A stretch of 64,000 nucleotides of DNA from Cerioporus squamosus (Eukaryota; Basidiomycota; Agaricomycetes; Polyporales; Polyporaceae). Shown here piece after piece: positions 1 through 12,639 of this stretch. The DNA is taken from NCBI GenBank assembly GCA_022592435.1, contig JABYQS010000032.1, positions 62,001 through 126,000 of the forward strand, in the 5' to 3' direction. The notes under the pieces are model-generated. The model saw nothing but the letters and a program-made list of their open reading frames with translations. It did no database searches and was not told the origin of the DNA. The position numbers and the translations under genes are program-made. Each line of letters opens with the position of its first letter. Positions within the stretch are counted from its first letter, which is position 1.

Positions 1-1139
1 GCGGACGAGAGCGAGTGGCGCACTTGACGCCTCAGCGCAAACTCATCAGAACTGTCGGAGAGGGAGGTAGTAGCCGAGGGCAGGTCGCCAGGTCGGCCTT
101 CCGTGAAGCACGACCTACGCTCTTCTACAATGGTCAAGATCATGAACTTCGTTAAGAATAAAGCGCCGCAAATTCTGACGCTACGCACCAGGTGAGTGGC
201 AAAAGGACTCCGGTGTCGCGTCTGATCTCACCTTAGTATCCACACCCGCAGTGGTCTTCAAAGGAGGCACCCGCTTCGAGATGCAATTGGTATTCTGTGA
301 TATGTGCGGAAGGTCTGGACGGATGAACAGAATTATAATGGGATGGGGGCGTATGGGAATGCAGTTCGTGGATTCAGGCGGCAGGACTAGGTGGCACGGT
401 GCGAGCATGTCCTACATTCTCCTTATCCGAATGAGTCATGATGTCGGCAAGAGCCGTCCCTGCTCGGGGGGTATAAGATGCGTTGAGCGCAGAACCCGCC
501 AGAAGGTATTGACATCGCATTTGCCCTCGCAGATCAGGTATTTCACCGTCTTCGGCGGCACACCGTAGAAGTCAGGGTGACACTGCTTCCTATATGGCGA
601 AAGAAGTCAGTTGTCACTCAGCGCTTGACTTCTGGGCACGCCTACATATGCTGCAACAGCCCTCGTCGGTTGAACATCCCTTCACATTGCGGATGTTCGC
701 AGGGGTAGGTGTGGGCGGGATTATATCGCCGCTGGCCATACATCTTGGCGGCTTTCTTGTGCTGCCTCAACTGGCGTCGGGCTTCGAGCCTATCGGTAGC
801 GTCAACTCCTCGCTCAGCGATGCGTTCGGCTGGCTGAGGATGGCGGTTCTCGACTGCCAGATGGTAGGAAGTTGATGACTCCGATCCAAGGACGTCCGCT
901 GAGGGTTAGTATTCGTCAGGAATGCAGCATCAACAGCAAGTATTGAACTTACTCGAATGTGCATCTGGTTTCGCCCGGCTGATTTCATCCTCGACGAATC
1001 TTCCTGAGGCACTTTCGTCATGTGGATCTTGGTCGATGTTTAGAGCAGAAATGCCAGAAGGAAAGGAGCTCTGTGTGCGATCTAATGCATCGCTGACGAT
1101 GAGCGTCCCGCCATCAGGGCTACCATTCAGGCTAACTTG
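1..1139. other. No supported gene
   Basis: Only short overlapping ORFs occur here on both strands, and none gives a recognisable protein or a consistent exon chain. The stretch lies downstream of the 3' end of the JmjC gene. A short exon of an unseen gene cannot be excluded. Confidence 0.4.
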
Positions 1140-3245
1140 TCACTCACCCTCACGCAGTTGACGATCGTCGTCGACAGGACCGGTATATCCCTTCACAGAC
1201 ACCCACGCAAACCATACTGTAGTGTATAGTTGAAGAATGTCGTCCGTATGACTGCGCAATCGTTCTGCTCGGAGAGAAGGCACCAGTCCTGCGGTGATTT
1301 TGAGGTTCTCCGCTGACACGAAGTCGCATGCTATCTTGACGGCGGTCGAGACATTCACCACCTATGTGTCTACTGATCAGTAGCTACCAATCGCTCAGCA
1401 CTGATGTATGCTCACTTGATGGGCACATCCAGCTGGAATGAATATGGCGTCGCCCACCCGTTGCTCCACTCTCCAATGCCGCACGCGGTGCTGGTCATCT
1501 TCTAGAAGGCGTGTAATCATCTCATCGGTCAGGTAATATCTCTGGCTGTGGATTGGATCTATGTCGACGTCTTCGCCAAATTCTTCCTTCATGAACCGCC
1601 TCAAAGCTTCGGCGGAGTCGGCGGAGAAGATGTCCCAGTGAGCGCTAGGAGCATGCGGCGCTGCCGACCATACCATCAAGTTAACAGCATCGGTGATATC
1701 CATATGTAGTTTGGTAGTTGCAGTACCTGGTTGGGCAGCAGGAGCGACATATAACTTCGGGCCTGTTGGGTCCGGGGTTAGGCTCTGCTCTAGCAAGAGG
1801 AACGAGGATACTAGTACCCAAATCAGGCGCAATGTGATTGGCGACGCAGTGGCCGGCCAGATTCAAGATGCCATTCGGACAAGCAATATCCGGACAAGGA
1901 ATGCTCTTACAGAATGCCTCGTACAGTTCCGGGCAGGCGGACTTGAAATTCCGCTCTTCGGGCCAGTCCTGGTGTAACACTATTCAATGACTGTTACAGG
2001 GTAAACCGCAACTCAACGTACCTTGATCTTCCAGTGAGGTTCGACATCATCCGAAGCAGACAGGACGGTGAAGAACTCCGCCATCGTGACGTATCGAGAA
2101 CCGGTAGCTTCAGCACTAGCCATGCAATCCACCACGTTGACCTGGCACAAGCCATAGTCTGCGATGAAGTCCGCCGGCGTCCAGCGTCCCTGCATCCTCT
2201 TGTCAACGCCGGTGATAACTATCGGGACACCATGCTCCCAGATAGCACGGAACTCTAGATCGGTGAAATCGCCGTAGGAAAGGAAGGTCAAGTCGAGCAA
2301 ACTCTGATCGATATGAGCGGTGCTGAGAGACGAAGAATCCTAATGAGCGCATTGTTGACATGGTGCACATAATAAAGATTACCTGAAGCTGTCCAAAAGC
2401 GAGGTCATAGAGGCGACTGATCCGTCTAATTCGTCCCGAGAAAATCGTGTGAGGGGAAGCAGCTGGAGGCGAGTGTGCGAGCTGGATTTGCATTTTGAGG
2501 ATGGACAGACTTGTCGCGCTGTCAACTTGAGGAAGGAAGAGGTAACAGTATCGTCAAGAGTCCATAGATAGAGACTCACTCGCCCCTCTTCCAGGCTTAG
2601 TACGCATTCATGGCATAGGTCCATCCCGCATTTAGTGCAAAACCACGTCTCGGAAAACAGCTCGGAGGAGCATATGTCTACGCTCGTGGAACGAGTTAGC
2701 CAAGCGGATCCAACTGAACTACCGGTATTGAACCTACCGCAAATCGGCCTAGATGCCGTATCCCAGGAGCGAAAGATAGCTCGTCCATCGGAACAGTGCT
2801 GTTGCTCTCTCTTCAGAACCGGCAGCAACAACTTGGCGCATGCATACTAGACTGTCATGAGCGTCATGTCAAGTATATGTATCTCTGTCAGCACAAACCA
2901 TGGTCGACGCAAGTGTCGCAGATGTAGGCAACCGGTTGTATACCCAAGAGAAGCGAGGGACAAACTCTCCCTCAGCACGAAAAGAGACGTGAGTGTCAGC
3001 ATCGGCGTCAAGTACCCTTCGTATAGCACGGAAACCTGTGGAATAAAGAGCTCTATCAGTAAACATGCGCGCATGTTCTTCCCTCACACACCAATGAAGC
3101 GGCATTCGTCCGTGTTCTTTGCGTGACAGCTCATGCATCGTGGCAAATTCTTGAACTTGGCGGGCAACTGCTTGGCTTTGCAGTGGAGCCCTTGAACCAT
3201 CCATTCTGGTTCGAAATCCATATCCGAGAGATAACCAGCTGCCAT
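1140..3245 (-). CDS. JmjC-domain protein, KDM3-like histone demethylase family
   Basis: Eight exons read in perfect phase on the minus strand: 3245-3092, 3035-2944, 2846-2580, 2525-2383, 2322-2022, 1968-1818, 1762-1416 and 1361-1140, giving 558 residues. The N-terminus has a cysteine motif (CMSC...C). A second Cys cluster (CTKCGMDLCHEC) follows. The C-terminal half is a JmjC domain in which the Fe(II) ligands are visible as HMD in KLHMDITDAVN and a distal His in IPAGCAHQV, followed by the IACDFVS segment typical of the family. JmjC proteins of this class are Fe(II)/2-oxoglutarate oxygenases, usually nuclear histone-lysine demethylases; the target here is inferred. The start is the first ATG of the open phase, which gives MAAGYLSDMDFEPEW. 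The intron at 3036-3091 has alternative GT donors a few bases apart, and the 2847-2943 intron is the least certain. No disabling change is seen. Confidence 0.85.
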
Positions 3246-3345
3246 TTCGTCCGGTTGCTCGGGTGAGGAGGAGGAGGTACTATTTCGGTAGAGATAAGGT
3301 GCAGGCGTACGGATGAGTAGGACGCGTTAGACGCCTATCGGTACC

Positions 3346-3631
3346 GAGGGCCTGACCAACTTCGGATTCTCGGGGTCCGATATCCGGGCGCTTCCACAGC
3401 TAGTACTGTCCACATCCTCGGTCTACGGCCACGTCTGGGCTGATGGCCCGGCGGTACAGGTGTGCTCTCATTCACACACACTCTTGCGATGCGCACTGAC
3501 TCACGTTTTATTCAAAGGTCTATCTCGCGGTAGCCACCATCGACGGCCAGGACAACAACCAATGCATTCGTGTTGCCTGTGTGGTGCTCTTCGGTCCTGG
3601 TGACAGCCGTAACTCTACGCTACTCCCCTGA
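3346..3631 (+). CDS. Two-exon coding remnant of unknown protein
   Basis: Two open blocks, 3346-3459 and 3518-3631, join in phase across a GT-AG intron (gtgtgc...caaag). They give a plausible protein tail that includes WADGPAVQ followed by VYLAVATIDGQDNNQ and ends at a TGA. No start codon in phase was found upstream, where the JmjC gene begins on the other strand only about 100 bp away, so the 5' part seems lost. I do not recognise the family. The remnant lies just upstream of the retrotransposon relic and could have been disrupted by it. Confidence 0.35.
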
Positions 3632-4079
3632 ATGCCTGAGAGAGAGAAGAGTAAAATTCGGTCGCCCAGTTACAGTACCTGACGGACCCAGCCTCGGCTT
3701 CCCGAGCCTTCGATTAGGGGTTCTCACCGCGCTGCGCACTCCTTCGCGCGATTGCGTGTCTTCTCCCCAGAAGAGTACGCCGCCAACCAGAGCAATCTGC
3801 CACTGGGCTACAGATCATGAGCGGCGGCAATAGGCTGTCCCGAATGGCGAAGAGCTGCGCCAGGTTAGCACGCTCCTCCGAGTCCGAGGGGCCCCCGTAT
3901 CCTTCCACTGGCTCCCGTTTGACACGGGCGATGGGACCACTCAGCACAACCGACGCCTCACTGCAGCCCTTACCCTCGCACGCGATACCGTTTGCTCCGA
4001 TACAGTTTGTCCTGCTTCTCTAGCCTGCGTCTCTCCGGCCGCTCCCCCTCCCCATTGGCCCATCCCTCCACTCCCATCC

Positions 4080-5895
4080 CAGGCCACTGCCTTCGCTCAC
4101 CTGCGAAAGGTCTTCCGCTCGTACCTGCTCAACTATACGGGCCCAAGCGCTGGATGTAGCGTTGGAGAACACCTCTCTCGAGGATCTCCCGCTCACCGCG
4201 CTGACCCGGAAACGGTCCGGCTAAGCCACCATCCCCGCTCGCCATCCGCCGTGAGAATATGGCTCGCACAAGCTCTTTGGCTTCCTCTCCCGCGGTCTAT
4301 TGGAACGCATACACTGCGTTCGATGCAGCCAAACCCGGCTCACCTCTGATCTCCGTAGAGGAACTCCTACCGGTGTTCATCGAACGCATGAACCGGACAG
4401 CCGCAGTCGATGCGCAGTTCGCTGCGCGCCGTATTGCAGTCCAGCGCCTTCAAGGACAGGCCATGCCCCGCTCCACTCCCGACCACACCGAGACTCGCTC
4501 CTTCTCTCGCCCGTTCACGCTGGATGAAGTGGAGGCTGCCAAGAGCCACATCCGCAATAACTGCTCAGGTCGTGCTTGTGGTCTCGGCGACGTTTTCACA
4601 GGTGCCGACAGAGAACCTCCGCGAGCTTTAACAGGATTGGCTCACGGCGCTCGTGGCTGCTGTGAAGAAGCCGCGGAAGGATGGCTCCGTCCCGAAGAAC
4701 TACCGAGCGATAGGCCTAGAAAGCGCGTTCCTCAAGATGCTTACGCTGCTCATTGACCGTCGACTTCGCGAATGGTCCGAGTCTACAGACACCTTGCCGG
4801 ACGCTCAAACCGGGTTCCTTGCGGGCGACCTGCTTCCCCAACCGTGTTGATTCTCTTCGTCGCCGATCTCTCTATCTCTCCACACCCTGACGGCGTCGTA
4901 CTCGCAAACACGCTCGTTGATCTGCTCCTGATCGCCGACGACGTGGCCACCATGTATATGTGCAACAGCGGCATCCAGAGGAAGGCTGCTGAGGTCGCCG
5001 CATTCTGCGCATCCAGCCTCTTGGTCCTTTGTGTCTGCGACATAGGCAGGCATGACGTTCACCTCCACACACCGAGATATCTTCGCGTGGCACTACGAAG
5101 CCAAGGCAGTCGCGGCCCGCAATGTGGCCAACACCTCGCTTTCGTTGGAATCCCGAGTGGGCACGCTACCGCCGCTCTCTATGTTCTACATGTAGGGCCC
5201 TCATCGAGCCTCACCTGGTTTATGGATGCGAGGCTGCGCTCGACGTCCGCCTGCCGTCCCTGGCGTCGCTGCTGACAGTTCAAACCATCTACATTCGCCG
5301 CACCCTGGGTCTCCGCCCTTGCTCATCCACTATCCCCCTGTACACTGAAAGTGGTATCTGGCCGCTTCACTATCGACGCCCCATCCTCGCTCTACGCTGG
5401 TTAGTTTGCGTCTTGCGCGATCGGGACCCCATTGGTGGACAGCATCACAGAAACCTTCGACAATTTTGCAAAGCACGTTTCGAGCGCATGCAACAGCCCT
5501 TGAAGCTGTCGCTCTTCTGTCGCCCGTAGCCCCACCTTGCTGTCTCCCATCCTAAGCACAGGGATGCCCTGGTGCGTCTGCTCTGCTCAAACAACCGTCT
5601 CGGTGTGGAGGAAGGCCGCCACCGATCTCCGAAGGTACTCCGGCACCGTCGCATTTGTCGTTTCTGTCGTCAGCGCAGTGAGGACGGGATCCACATACTC
5701 ACTGCTAGAATGCAACGCCCCCATCGTAGTGGTTTGTCGCGAAGTCCATCTCTTGTCAGCCCTAGGGAACGCCTCCCCGGCGCATGGAGAATGTTTCACC
5801 GCATGGCGTCTTGGGACTTACTTGACTTCCTCCTACGTACCGACCGTCTTCTTGCCACGCTAACCCATTACGTCCACGAGCTCTTCGCACTGTGA
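4080..5895 (+). mobile_element. Decayed non-LTR (LINE-like) retrotransposon, reverse transcriptase
   Basis: Pieces of a reverse transcriptase appear in order but in different frames. Around 4650-4830 the finger/palm segment reads KKPRKDGSVPKNYRAIGLES and then LLIDRRLREW. At 4934-4945 the catalytic box reads ADDV, within LLLIADDVATM. At about 5200-5420 the thumb-like region includes TESGIWPLHYRR, and near 5650-5700 there is a C-x2-C...H zinc-knuckle-like tail (CRFCRQRSEDGIH). The segment between QTGF and the ADDV box, which should carry the first palm aspartate, is missing. With its frameshifts and internal deletion this copy cannot encode an active enzyme. A related copy lies at 51.8-54.3 kb. 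Element ends and target-site duplications were not identified, so the borders are approximate. Confidence 0.75.
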
Positions 5896-7379
5896 AAAGC
5901 GGTACCTCCCCTCTTACTTGGTAGCGATGCCGAAACTACATGCCTTGTGATTTAAGCTCAGTGTGATTAAAACACGTTCACTAGTCTTTTCTCTTCTACG
6001 GATCTCCGCACGCCTGTGGACGCAGGTGTAGTGTTCTCTGCCTCGACTGTCGTGTGTCCGGTATTACGGTTGCTTGTGCGATTGGGCCCGCTCATACGCC
6101 TCAAGGCGGCTTGCGGACAGTATACGTGATACCTCGCCGGCTGTGCCGGGACACTAGTACCGTCCTACTGTATGACCGACGAGGCCTGAGGCCGACCGAA
6201 CCGCACTCCCAGGCACCGACGAGTCGGCAGCCAGTACCGGTATGCACTTACGCTTGGATTGCGGCACACAACGGCGGCGGTATCCCTCGAAATGCTAACT
6301 AAGCGGGGGTTCCTCCTCCTCCTCTTGTGAGCGCTCGGGTTGGATTTGTTGAGGACCGGCTGTAGTAACTACCTTCCTTATCCTCGGCGCGCCACTTGTC
6401 TTATGCTACTATAATACCTCGCGATTGTCACCCGACCCTCCTGGCAGCCTTTCTGGAGGACTGAAGTCTCGCCGAAAGCTACATCCTCGTAGACGGAGCG
6501 ATTCCTGACATGTCTGTTAGCCCTTCCCTGTGTCCGCATCGGTGCCTCTCAGCGAGGTCATGCGCACGGAAGACAGCTTGAGTGGGTTCCTGCAACAACG
6601 TTATCTCGACTTTCATTTACGCCTCCTGTTCGACGGGGACGGCTACGTATGCTTCAAGCGCGGTTCCAGCGCTGACGCTCTCCACAATACTTCCACACTT
6701 CAGCCTACTTCACCATATCGCAAGTACACGGACAGCGAGGATTTGATTCACCCTCCTGAGGACGATATGTACCACTTCTGTCGTCGGAGGGCGGCGCGTG
6801 ACAAGCATCTATTCTGCGCGGTGAAGAAGCACACACCAAGAATCTCGTGAATCCGTATATCCACTGCCATAGCTTGGGAACGTCATTGCTTCGAGAGAAA
6901 GACTGCAAAAAGATAGATAAGTATCACATCCGTGATCGCGCTATATCCTGCTGTGTAGATAACCTATGCCCTCCTTAGCCTCCCCTTTGAAACTTTAGTC
7001 AGAGGTTTCGCCGGATGCGCCATGTGTGCACCAACCCCTCGGCTCCTATGAAGTGGCATCAGATGGCGGGATTCTGTGGTGAGGGAGAGCGTACCTCTGC
7101 TTGATCTTTCGTGCTAGTTCAGCACGTCGAGTGCGGAGCGATCGACTCCTAACGATTTACAGTCAACACAACGGTTGCACGGGAAGAAGGACTGTATACT
7201 AGTACCTTCTCCGCGACGTAAGATTGTTGAGATATTCCTTGATCATAGCGCACGCGAGAGGATAATCGTCAATGGCGCCACGTGCAAGCATTTGATCTCC
7301 GGACGTTCGTGTCTGGCAGGGAGAGCACTCCATAAGGCCTCATGTTCTGCGATTGGCTAGCTGTAGCCTGTAGGTGATG
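5896..7379. other. No supported gene
   Basis: ORFs of 60-106 codons occur, but they carry no recognisable motif and do not join into an exon chain. The stretch is AT-poor intergenic-looking DNA downstream of the retrotransposon relic. Confidence 0.35.
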
Positions 7380-8152
7380 CTTACCAATGAGGTCGCCTCG
7401 GTATGGGTCTGCTCCATCATTCTAAACACTGAGTCAGCTTCCGACGAAATTAATGAGCGGAAGACCGAAAAGCACTTACTGATACCAGCTTGAACGGGGC
7501 TTTTCCAGCGCAGGTTGATACGGATGAGGAGCATCAAGGGTTTCGACTGGCGGTGGCGAAGCAGGACTCGCTGGGTAGCCGAGGATACCGCGACTCAACT
7601 TGTCAAGTGAGATGGGATAAACAGGACGTGGAGCATGAATGATTGGTATGTCCGGTGCAGCGTGGGGCCCCGAGAAGTTGGTTGTAACGGGAAGCGCGTC
7701 AGGGTACAACGAAGTCGACCCAGCCATCGCGAACATGTGCGGGTATGAAGGCTGCGATGTCCAAGGGAGTTTGGGATCGGGAAGCTGACCAAACATGAGA
7801 ATGGATCTCGTAGACCGCCGGGTTCTCCAGCACATACCGGAAGAGGCGGCGCAGAGGGCATATATGGTTGCACCAGCGCCCCCTGTACAGGGAAACCCGT
7901 CTGGAGATGAGACGCTAGCAGAAGGACGTTGCATCAGGAACGTACGGCACATCGAAATACCGGATGGTCAGGACCTTGTGTGGTGGGGTCTTGCTGCGCC
8001 ATCCCGAGGGTAGGAACTGCGACATAACTCAGTCCGAAGTTGACCTCGCCGACATCGAATGATGAGCAAAGGGGGATCAAGGTGAGAGAAGTTGATTCCA
8101 TGGTTACGCAACCACAGTGAGGGGTGAAGGCGCGTAGAGCAAGTGGCGACAC
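7380..8152 (-). other. Possible exons of an unrecognised minus-strand gene
   Basis: A 158-codon open stretch (7952-7476) is followed by a good donor (gtaagtgc) at about 7487, and shorter protein-like blocks lie on both sides. I could not connect the blocks in a consistent phase: the best acceptor leads directly to a stop. This is either a gene whose structure I failed to solve or a decayed one. No family is recognised. Confidence 0.25.
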
Positions 8153-8320
8153 CGTGGAAGCCGGGACCGCTACAATATATAAGGTCCAGCCGGTATGCAG
8201 CCGGGAAGGCGACGAGAGGACAAGATGCGATTAACGAAAGCCAATTGCCACAGAGACTGTGAAGGAAGACAACAAATGAGCATTGACTCATGGCGAGGGA
8301 TGGAGAGAAATCCTGGACTT

Positions 8321-9060
8321 GCCAAAGGCGGTGATTTTGCGGGGACCTGCCATGGCTGGCATAGCGGCGCTTTGAAGCTAGGACGGGGATGTTTGCCGCG
8401 TCACGCAGGACGCGTGCGGCGAGTTGCCATGTACAGACTAGTCTTGCCATGCATGGAAGGTTGGCCGCGACGGGAGGCTCGCGGCTCGATCGAAGCTGGA
8501 GGCTGAGAGTGGGAAGAGGTGGTAAGCGGGTGGCACAGTTGTCGCTGGCGGGCATGAGGCAGGTGCACGGGACGAACCTGGGGCGATATCGGAGATTGTG
8601 CAGCGGTGAACTGCCTGCAGCTGCTATAGGTACCGAGCGGAAACGGACGAGACTTGCGAGAGCCAAGGCGACGGAGGGCGACGGCGAGCATGCGCAGGAA
8701 GTCCGAGAGAGAGAACAAAGCAAGTCGGCGGGCGAGTCGGCCCTCGGGTCGCGTCCCGGGGAGCGCGCGCTGTACCATGGCCAATTGAGGCAAGTCAAAT
8801 TAGTCAGCATGGCCGCCCACGTGTCGCCCGCCTGGGCCCGCCGCGTGGCGAGCTCTCTCCCGACGTCGACTCAGCCGGTCCGCAACGCACGCAGACAGGC
8901 GGCGGCTCCTCGCCGCACGCCCCGACGCGTGCAGAGCGCCGCACGACACCGACCTCCCGACGTCGACCTCCAGCAGCTCAGCCCCGCATGCCCCGACGCG
9001 TGCACGACACCGGCCTCCCGACGTCGACTCAGCCGGTCCGCAACGCACGCAGACAGGCGG
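8321..9060. repeat. Dispersed GC-rich repeat module, copy 1 (unexpanded)
   Basis: About 740 bp match the stretch starting at 41120 at a constant offset of 32799, with no difference noticed by eye. The first 541 bp (8321-8861) are unique-sequence flank. They run into one 158-bp unit (8862-9019) and a divergent partial unit from 9020. After about 9060 the copy diverges, with an extra cgg triplet and scattered substitutions, and ends near 9106. The flanks upstream of 8321 and 41120 are unrelated. A 302-codon plus-strand ORF and two minus-strand ORFs cross the module. They are duplicated along with it and look like products of low stop density in GC-rich DNA rather than a gene. Confidence 0.9.
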
Positions 9061-9871
9061 CGGCGGCTCCTAGCCGCACGCTCCGACGCGTGTAGTGCGA
9101 CGCACGACCAGTACTATATTCACTTCGATGCTGGAAGCGATATCCTCACGGGCTTTGTCCTTGCAGTTGAATTGCTAAGCATTCATGCCCCGGTGCCCCG
9201 AAATACCCACCGGTACGCACCTGCAGGATGTCTGTTGTGTTCGTCCTGCATGTCATGTCGCTCAGGCTGTTTATATACCATGTGCGCTCTCTTGTGAATA
9301 CATGCAACCATATAAACTGTCTCGATATGTTGCCTCAGATCGAACTCATGTCGTAGAGGCTCCGTTACTTCTTGTCCTTCATATCCCCACTGTATCCTAC
9401 GACCCGGCTGCTGTGTACGCCTCCCATCTTGGTGCTGTTTCATTGCATGTCGTGCTCAGGGAATTTGGTACGCTCTATCGACGGGAGTTGCACGAGCCGA
9501 AGTCCCTGTGGGTCCTCCTTCGCCTGAACGCTCAGTATGCCTCACCCCTACCGTCCCATGACATTTCCTCGTCACCATCTTCATCTTCCTTGTGCGCTTC
9601 CCACTGTGGGACCGCTCCTTGCGGAGGCGGGGTAATATGTCTTTCAAGTCCCCTGGAAAGTGTCAGTACTACTTCATGATACGGCATCTCTAAGCTTACG
9701 TGGCTTTCCAACGCTTGCTGCCACTCTCTTCCGGCTCGTCCAAGGTTCTCTTCTTGTGGCTCCTCAATTCACTACAGAGTAAGAATTGAGTTAGTAGCCT
9801 CTAGATTAGGTTTCACTACCTACGTCGTTAGATCTTGTTGGTAGATGGGCGGCATTACGGCATTGCTGTTT

Positions 9872-10690
9872 CTATAGCAAGGCATTATCAGCGCGACTTG
9901 TCTTAGACATGCGCAACATCATCTCACTGTTGAGGAGGCCCACTGGACTGTCGTGTATTGGTCGTCGTGCGAGCAGAAACTTCCTGATGTGACATCGTGA
10001 CAGCAGCAGGGGGATCTGACATGACGCCGTGAGTATGGTTGATTGTGCTCTGCCTATACACTTTGAAGCTGGAAGTAGTTTAGCCTCGCGACAGCTTATC
10101 CAGTTGTCTTGTACTGACTGGTGCAGAACCTGATAGAGCGCCCACATGACGTCGTCTGCCCAGGCCGCCCAAGTATCGGGGTCCATGATATGACGCTCAT
10201 CGATGGGGGCTTGGATATACGGGGAACAGGACCTAAGCCCCAGCAGAGTATGAAATACAACTTGCCGAGTCCGATTCCAGAACGGATACCAATCGGCAAG
10301 CGTGGTGTCCGCGGGATATAACATTGTCTGAGGATGCATACGCGTGGCGTCCGAAGCTGCGAAGCGGGATTGCGGTTGCAGGTCTAACCACCTTGATATC
10401 CACTCCGATGGAGAGACGTAATCTGGGGCATGCACGATGTGATGTAGACTCCCGTCGGCGCTATGCTGGTTCTGAGGATACGAATATGAGCAGTCGACCG
10501 AGTATAGCAAGCACGATGAGTGACGAACCGATTCCTCGACGACCCCAACGACGAGTACGGCCACCCGAACCAGTTGCTGCCATTTGGGTACATCGGGAGG
10601 GAGATATAACTTCCTGATGATATCTCCGAAGTCATCCAGAGATGCGTACGCCTTCACATCCGAAGCACTGATATAAACGGAATGCCGCAT
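9872..10690 (-). CDS. Hypothetical protein, single open frame of 272 codons
   Basis: An uninterrupted ATG-initiated frame of 272 codons is unusually long for a non-GC-rich stretch of this window. The product is mixed in composition. It has a hydrophobic stretch near residues 42-54 (VRVAVLVVGVVEE) and Trp/Tyr-rich segments in the middle. No family motif is recognised. It may be one exon of a longer gene continuing into the ORFs at 10765-11717, but I could not place the introns. Confidence 0.4.
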   Translation of the reverse strand: MRHSVYISASDVKAYASLDDFGDIIRKLYLPPDVPKWQQLVRVAVLVVGVVEESVRHSSCLLYSVDCSYSYPQNQHSADGSLHHIVHAPDYVSPSEWISRWLDLQPQSRFAASDATRMHPQTMLYPADTTLADWYPFWNRTRQVVFHTLLGLRSCSPYIQAPIDERHIMDPDTWAAWADDVMWALYQVLHQSVQDNWISCREAKLLPASKCIGRAQSTILTASCQIPLLLSRCHIRKFLLARRPIHDSPVGLLNSEMMLRMSKTSRADNALL

Positions 10691-10764
10691 GACAGTACCG
10701 GCTGCGTCTGGGCTAAGTCGAGGAGCATTGAGTATCTACGTGTCACGAGCGCGATTTTGTCAAG

Positions 10765-11717
10765 TCAGTCAGTTACACAACCTTGAGACGAGGCAGAGCG
10801 CCTGACCTCTCGACGGGCCTCCTGCCCCATTGGCAGGGATTCGGCATGGTGGAATGAAGTCGCGAGATTCCCGCCGGGGTTCATCTGACGGCGGGCATGT
10901 GCATCGGCTTGAGGATGGGACGACCTAGTCGGTGAATTCATTATGTCTCCGCAGGTCGGCAGCTCCCTGGACAAGTGCGCCCCACGAACGACTGGATAGG
11001 CTAAGGATGTATGTGAGTCGACACACGCGGTCCCGTCACAGGGGAGAAGTGGCTGACCTGAGTCGTGCGAGAGGGATTGCGGGACGCCAGACACTGCGTG
11101 ATCTGTAGATATCGGAGTACTTGGCTGGTATACGACAGTCGTTAGCTTCATGAGCTTCTGAGACGGTTACGGGTACTCGCAATTGATCGTCCTGCTGCAC
11201 TCGGATTGTTGCCGCGCTGTCCGCCGCGTGCGGTATGGCGAACATTCTGTTCATTGGCAGACAATAGGCCTGCTCCCGCGTATGGGCCGTCGGAGTTACG
11301 AGTCGACGCCCAGGCGAAGTTCATGACCGTAGGGTTTGTAGGTGCTGTGGCTGTCGTACCCGTACTAGACCTTGGTGGAGCTACCACATTGGGAGTTGCA
11401 GCCTGAACCATGGTGCGCGGATCTCGGAGTGTCCCACTGAGCCTAGTGTCAGATGCAAGAAGAGTCGTCGACGGGTCGGGGGAGGTATGGTTCGACGGGT
11501 CGTGGGAGATACGATTGGTCGAGGTTGAATGAACACCGGGTAGCATCTGGTGGAATGCCCAGTCATACGTCGCCTCGCGACGGTCAGGAGACACGCTCTG
11601 TGACAATGTCAGCCGTGAAGAGGCAGTGACCACAAGACGACTCGCCTGCTCGGACATGCTGGAGAGCGAGTGGGCGTCCCAATCTAGAGAAGGAGTGTCC
11701 CTTGTTGTCCGGTTCAT
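10765..11717 (-). CDS. Hypothetical Ser/Thr/Pro-rich protein, structure unresolved
   Basis: Two overlapping minus-strand frames are open here: 11717-11148, which has an internal ATG at 11717, and 11151-10765. The first product is rich in Ser, Thr, Pro and Asn, as in disordered regions of fungal regulatory proteins. The two frames differ in phase and overlap by a few bases, so either an intron or a frameshift separates them. No domain is recognised. It could be the N-terminal part of a gene whose C-terminus is the 272-codon frame downstream. Confidence 0.3.
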
Positions 11718-12639
11718 GGCGACGAGAGGTGTGAGGAGACAGGCCAAAGCATGTGCTCTTATACCCACAACCTACTCAACTCTCCGACAGAGGCATCTCA
11801 ACCATACTGCCCTCCCTGGTAGCTACTATCGTCGTCAACTTCTATGAGGCCACGCTATACGCAGCGGCCGGATGAGGTACCGGCCGCGGTCGTGATTGCG
11901 TGCACTATCGGCGCACCTGCCATATGCATCGAAGTCCGAGAGCTCTTGCCGGCTTTTTGGCATAGCTGTTTGTCATACCTGCTATAACTACCTGGACGAG
12001 AAACAAACCGATGAGAGCAAGCCAGCGGAATACCAACTTACGCGCGCACTGCGGAGGTGTGGTTGGGATTGCACGTGGCCATGGGCACTAGCGCCGACGG
12101 GACATCCACGTATGGCAGCTGGCCATGGTATTGCCACCGGGGGAGGCGCTTAGATCCCAGATCCTCTTCGATCGCCGCCCTGCAATATTGCGCATGCGCA
12201 TGCATGCGTACGTGTCCTTCATCTCGAGCCATGGCCAGAGTTCATCCCAAGATCAACTGTGCCCAGAATGTTTATGACATCGTTCTATCGATCAGTCTCG
12301 ATGCTTTAAAGTTCGTCGCTCGCTTCTTGCACGTTCCGCTGATCTTGACTGCCAGGGGGGGCTTGTGCCACTCGTTTGTGCCACCCGGAGATCAATGTGC
12401 ATTACCGGGCGGGCATGACGTTGCAACTACTGATCATGAGTGCTTCGTCTTCTATCGCTAGCTCAGGAAAGTCCTGCTCGGAAACGGCCTGCTCGGAAAC
12501 GGCCATGAGCAGTCGCCGCCACCAGTCCACGGTCACTTCGTGTCCGTCGCCTCGTCTGCCGGAGCACTATTTGAATGCCTTTGCCTGTCCATCCTGACCG
12601 CACCCCACTGCTCTCTACCTCCTGCACCTCTCACTTACG

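Noticed and set aside
8389..9297. 302-codon plus-strand ORF and 280-codon minus-strand ORF over repeat copy 1
   Set aside because: Both strands are open through the same duplicated GC-rich module and neither product has protein-like features or splice structure.
12057..12461. 134-codon plus-strand ORF
   Set aside because: Cys/Arg-rich random-looking product with no splice partners or family resemblance.
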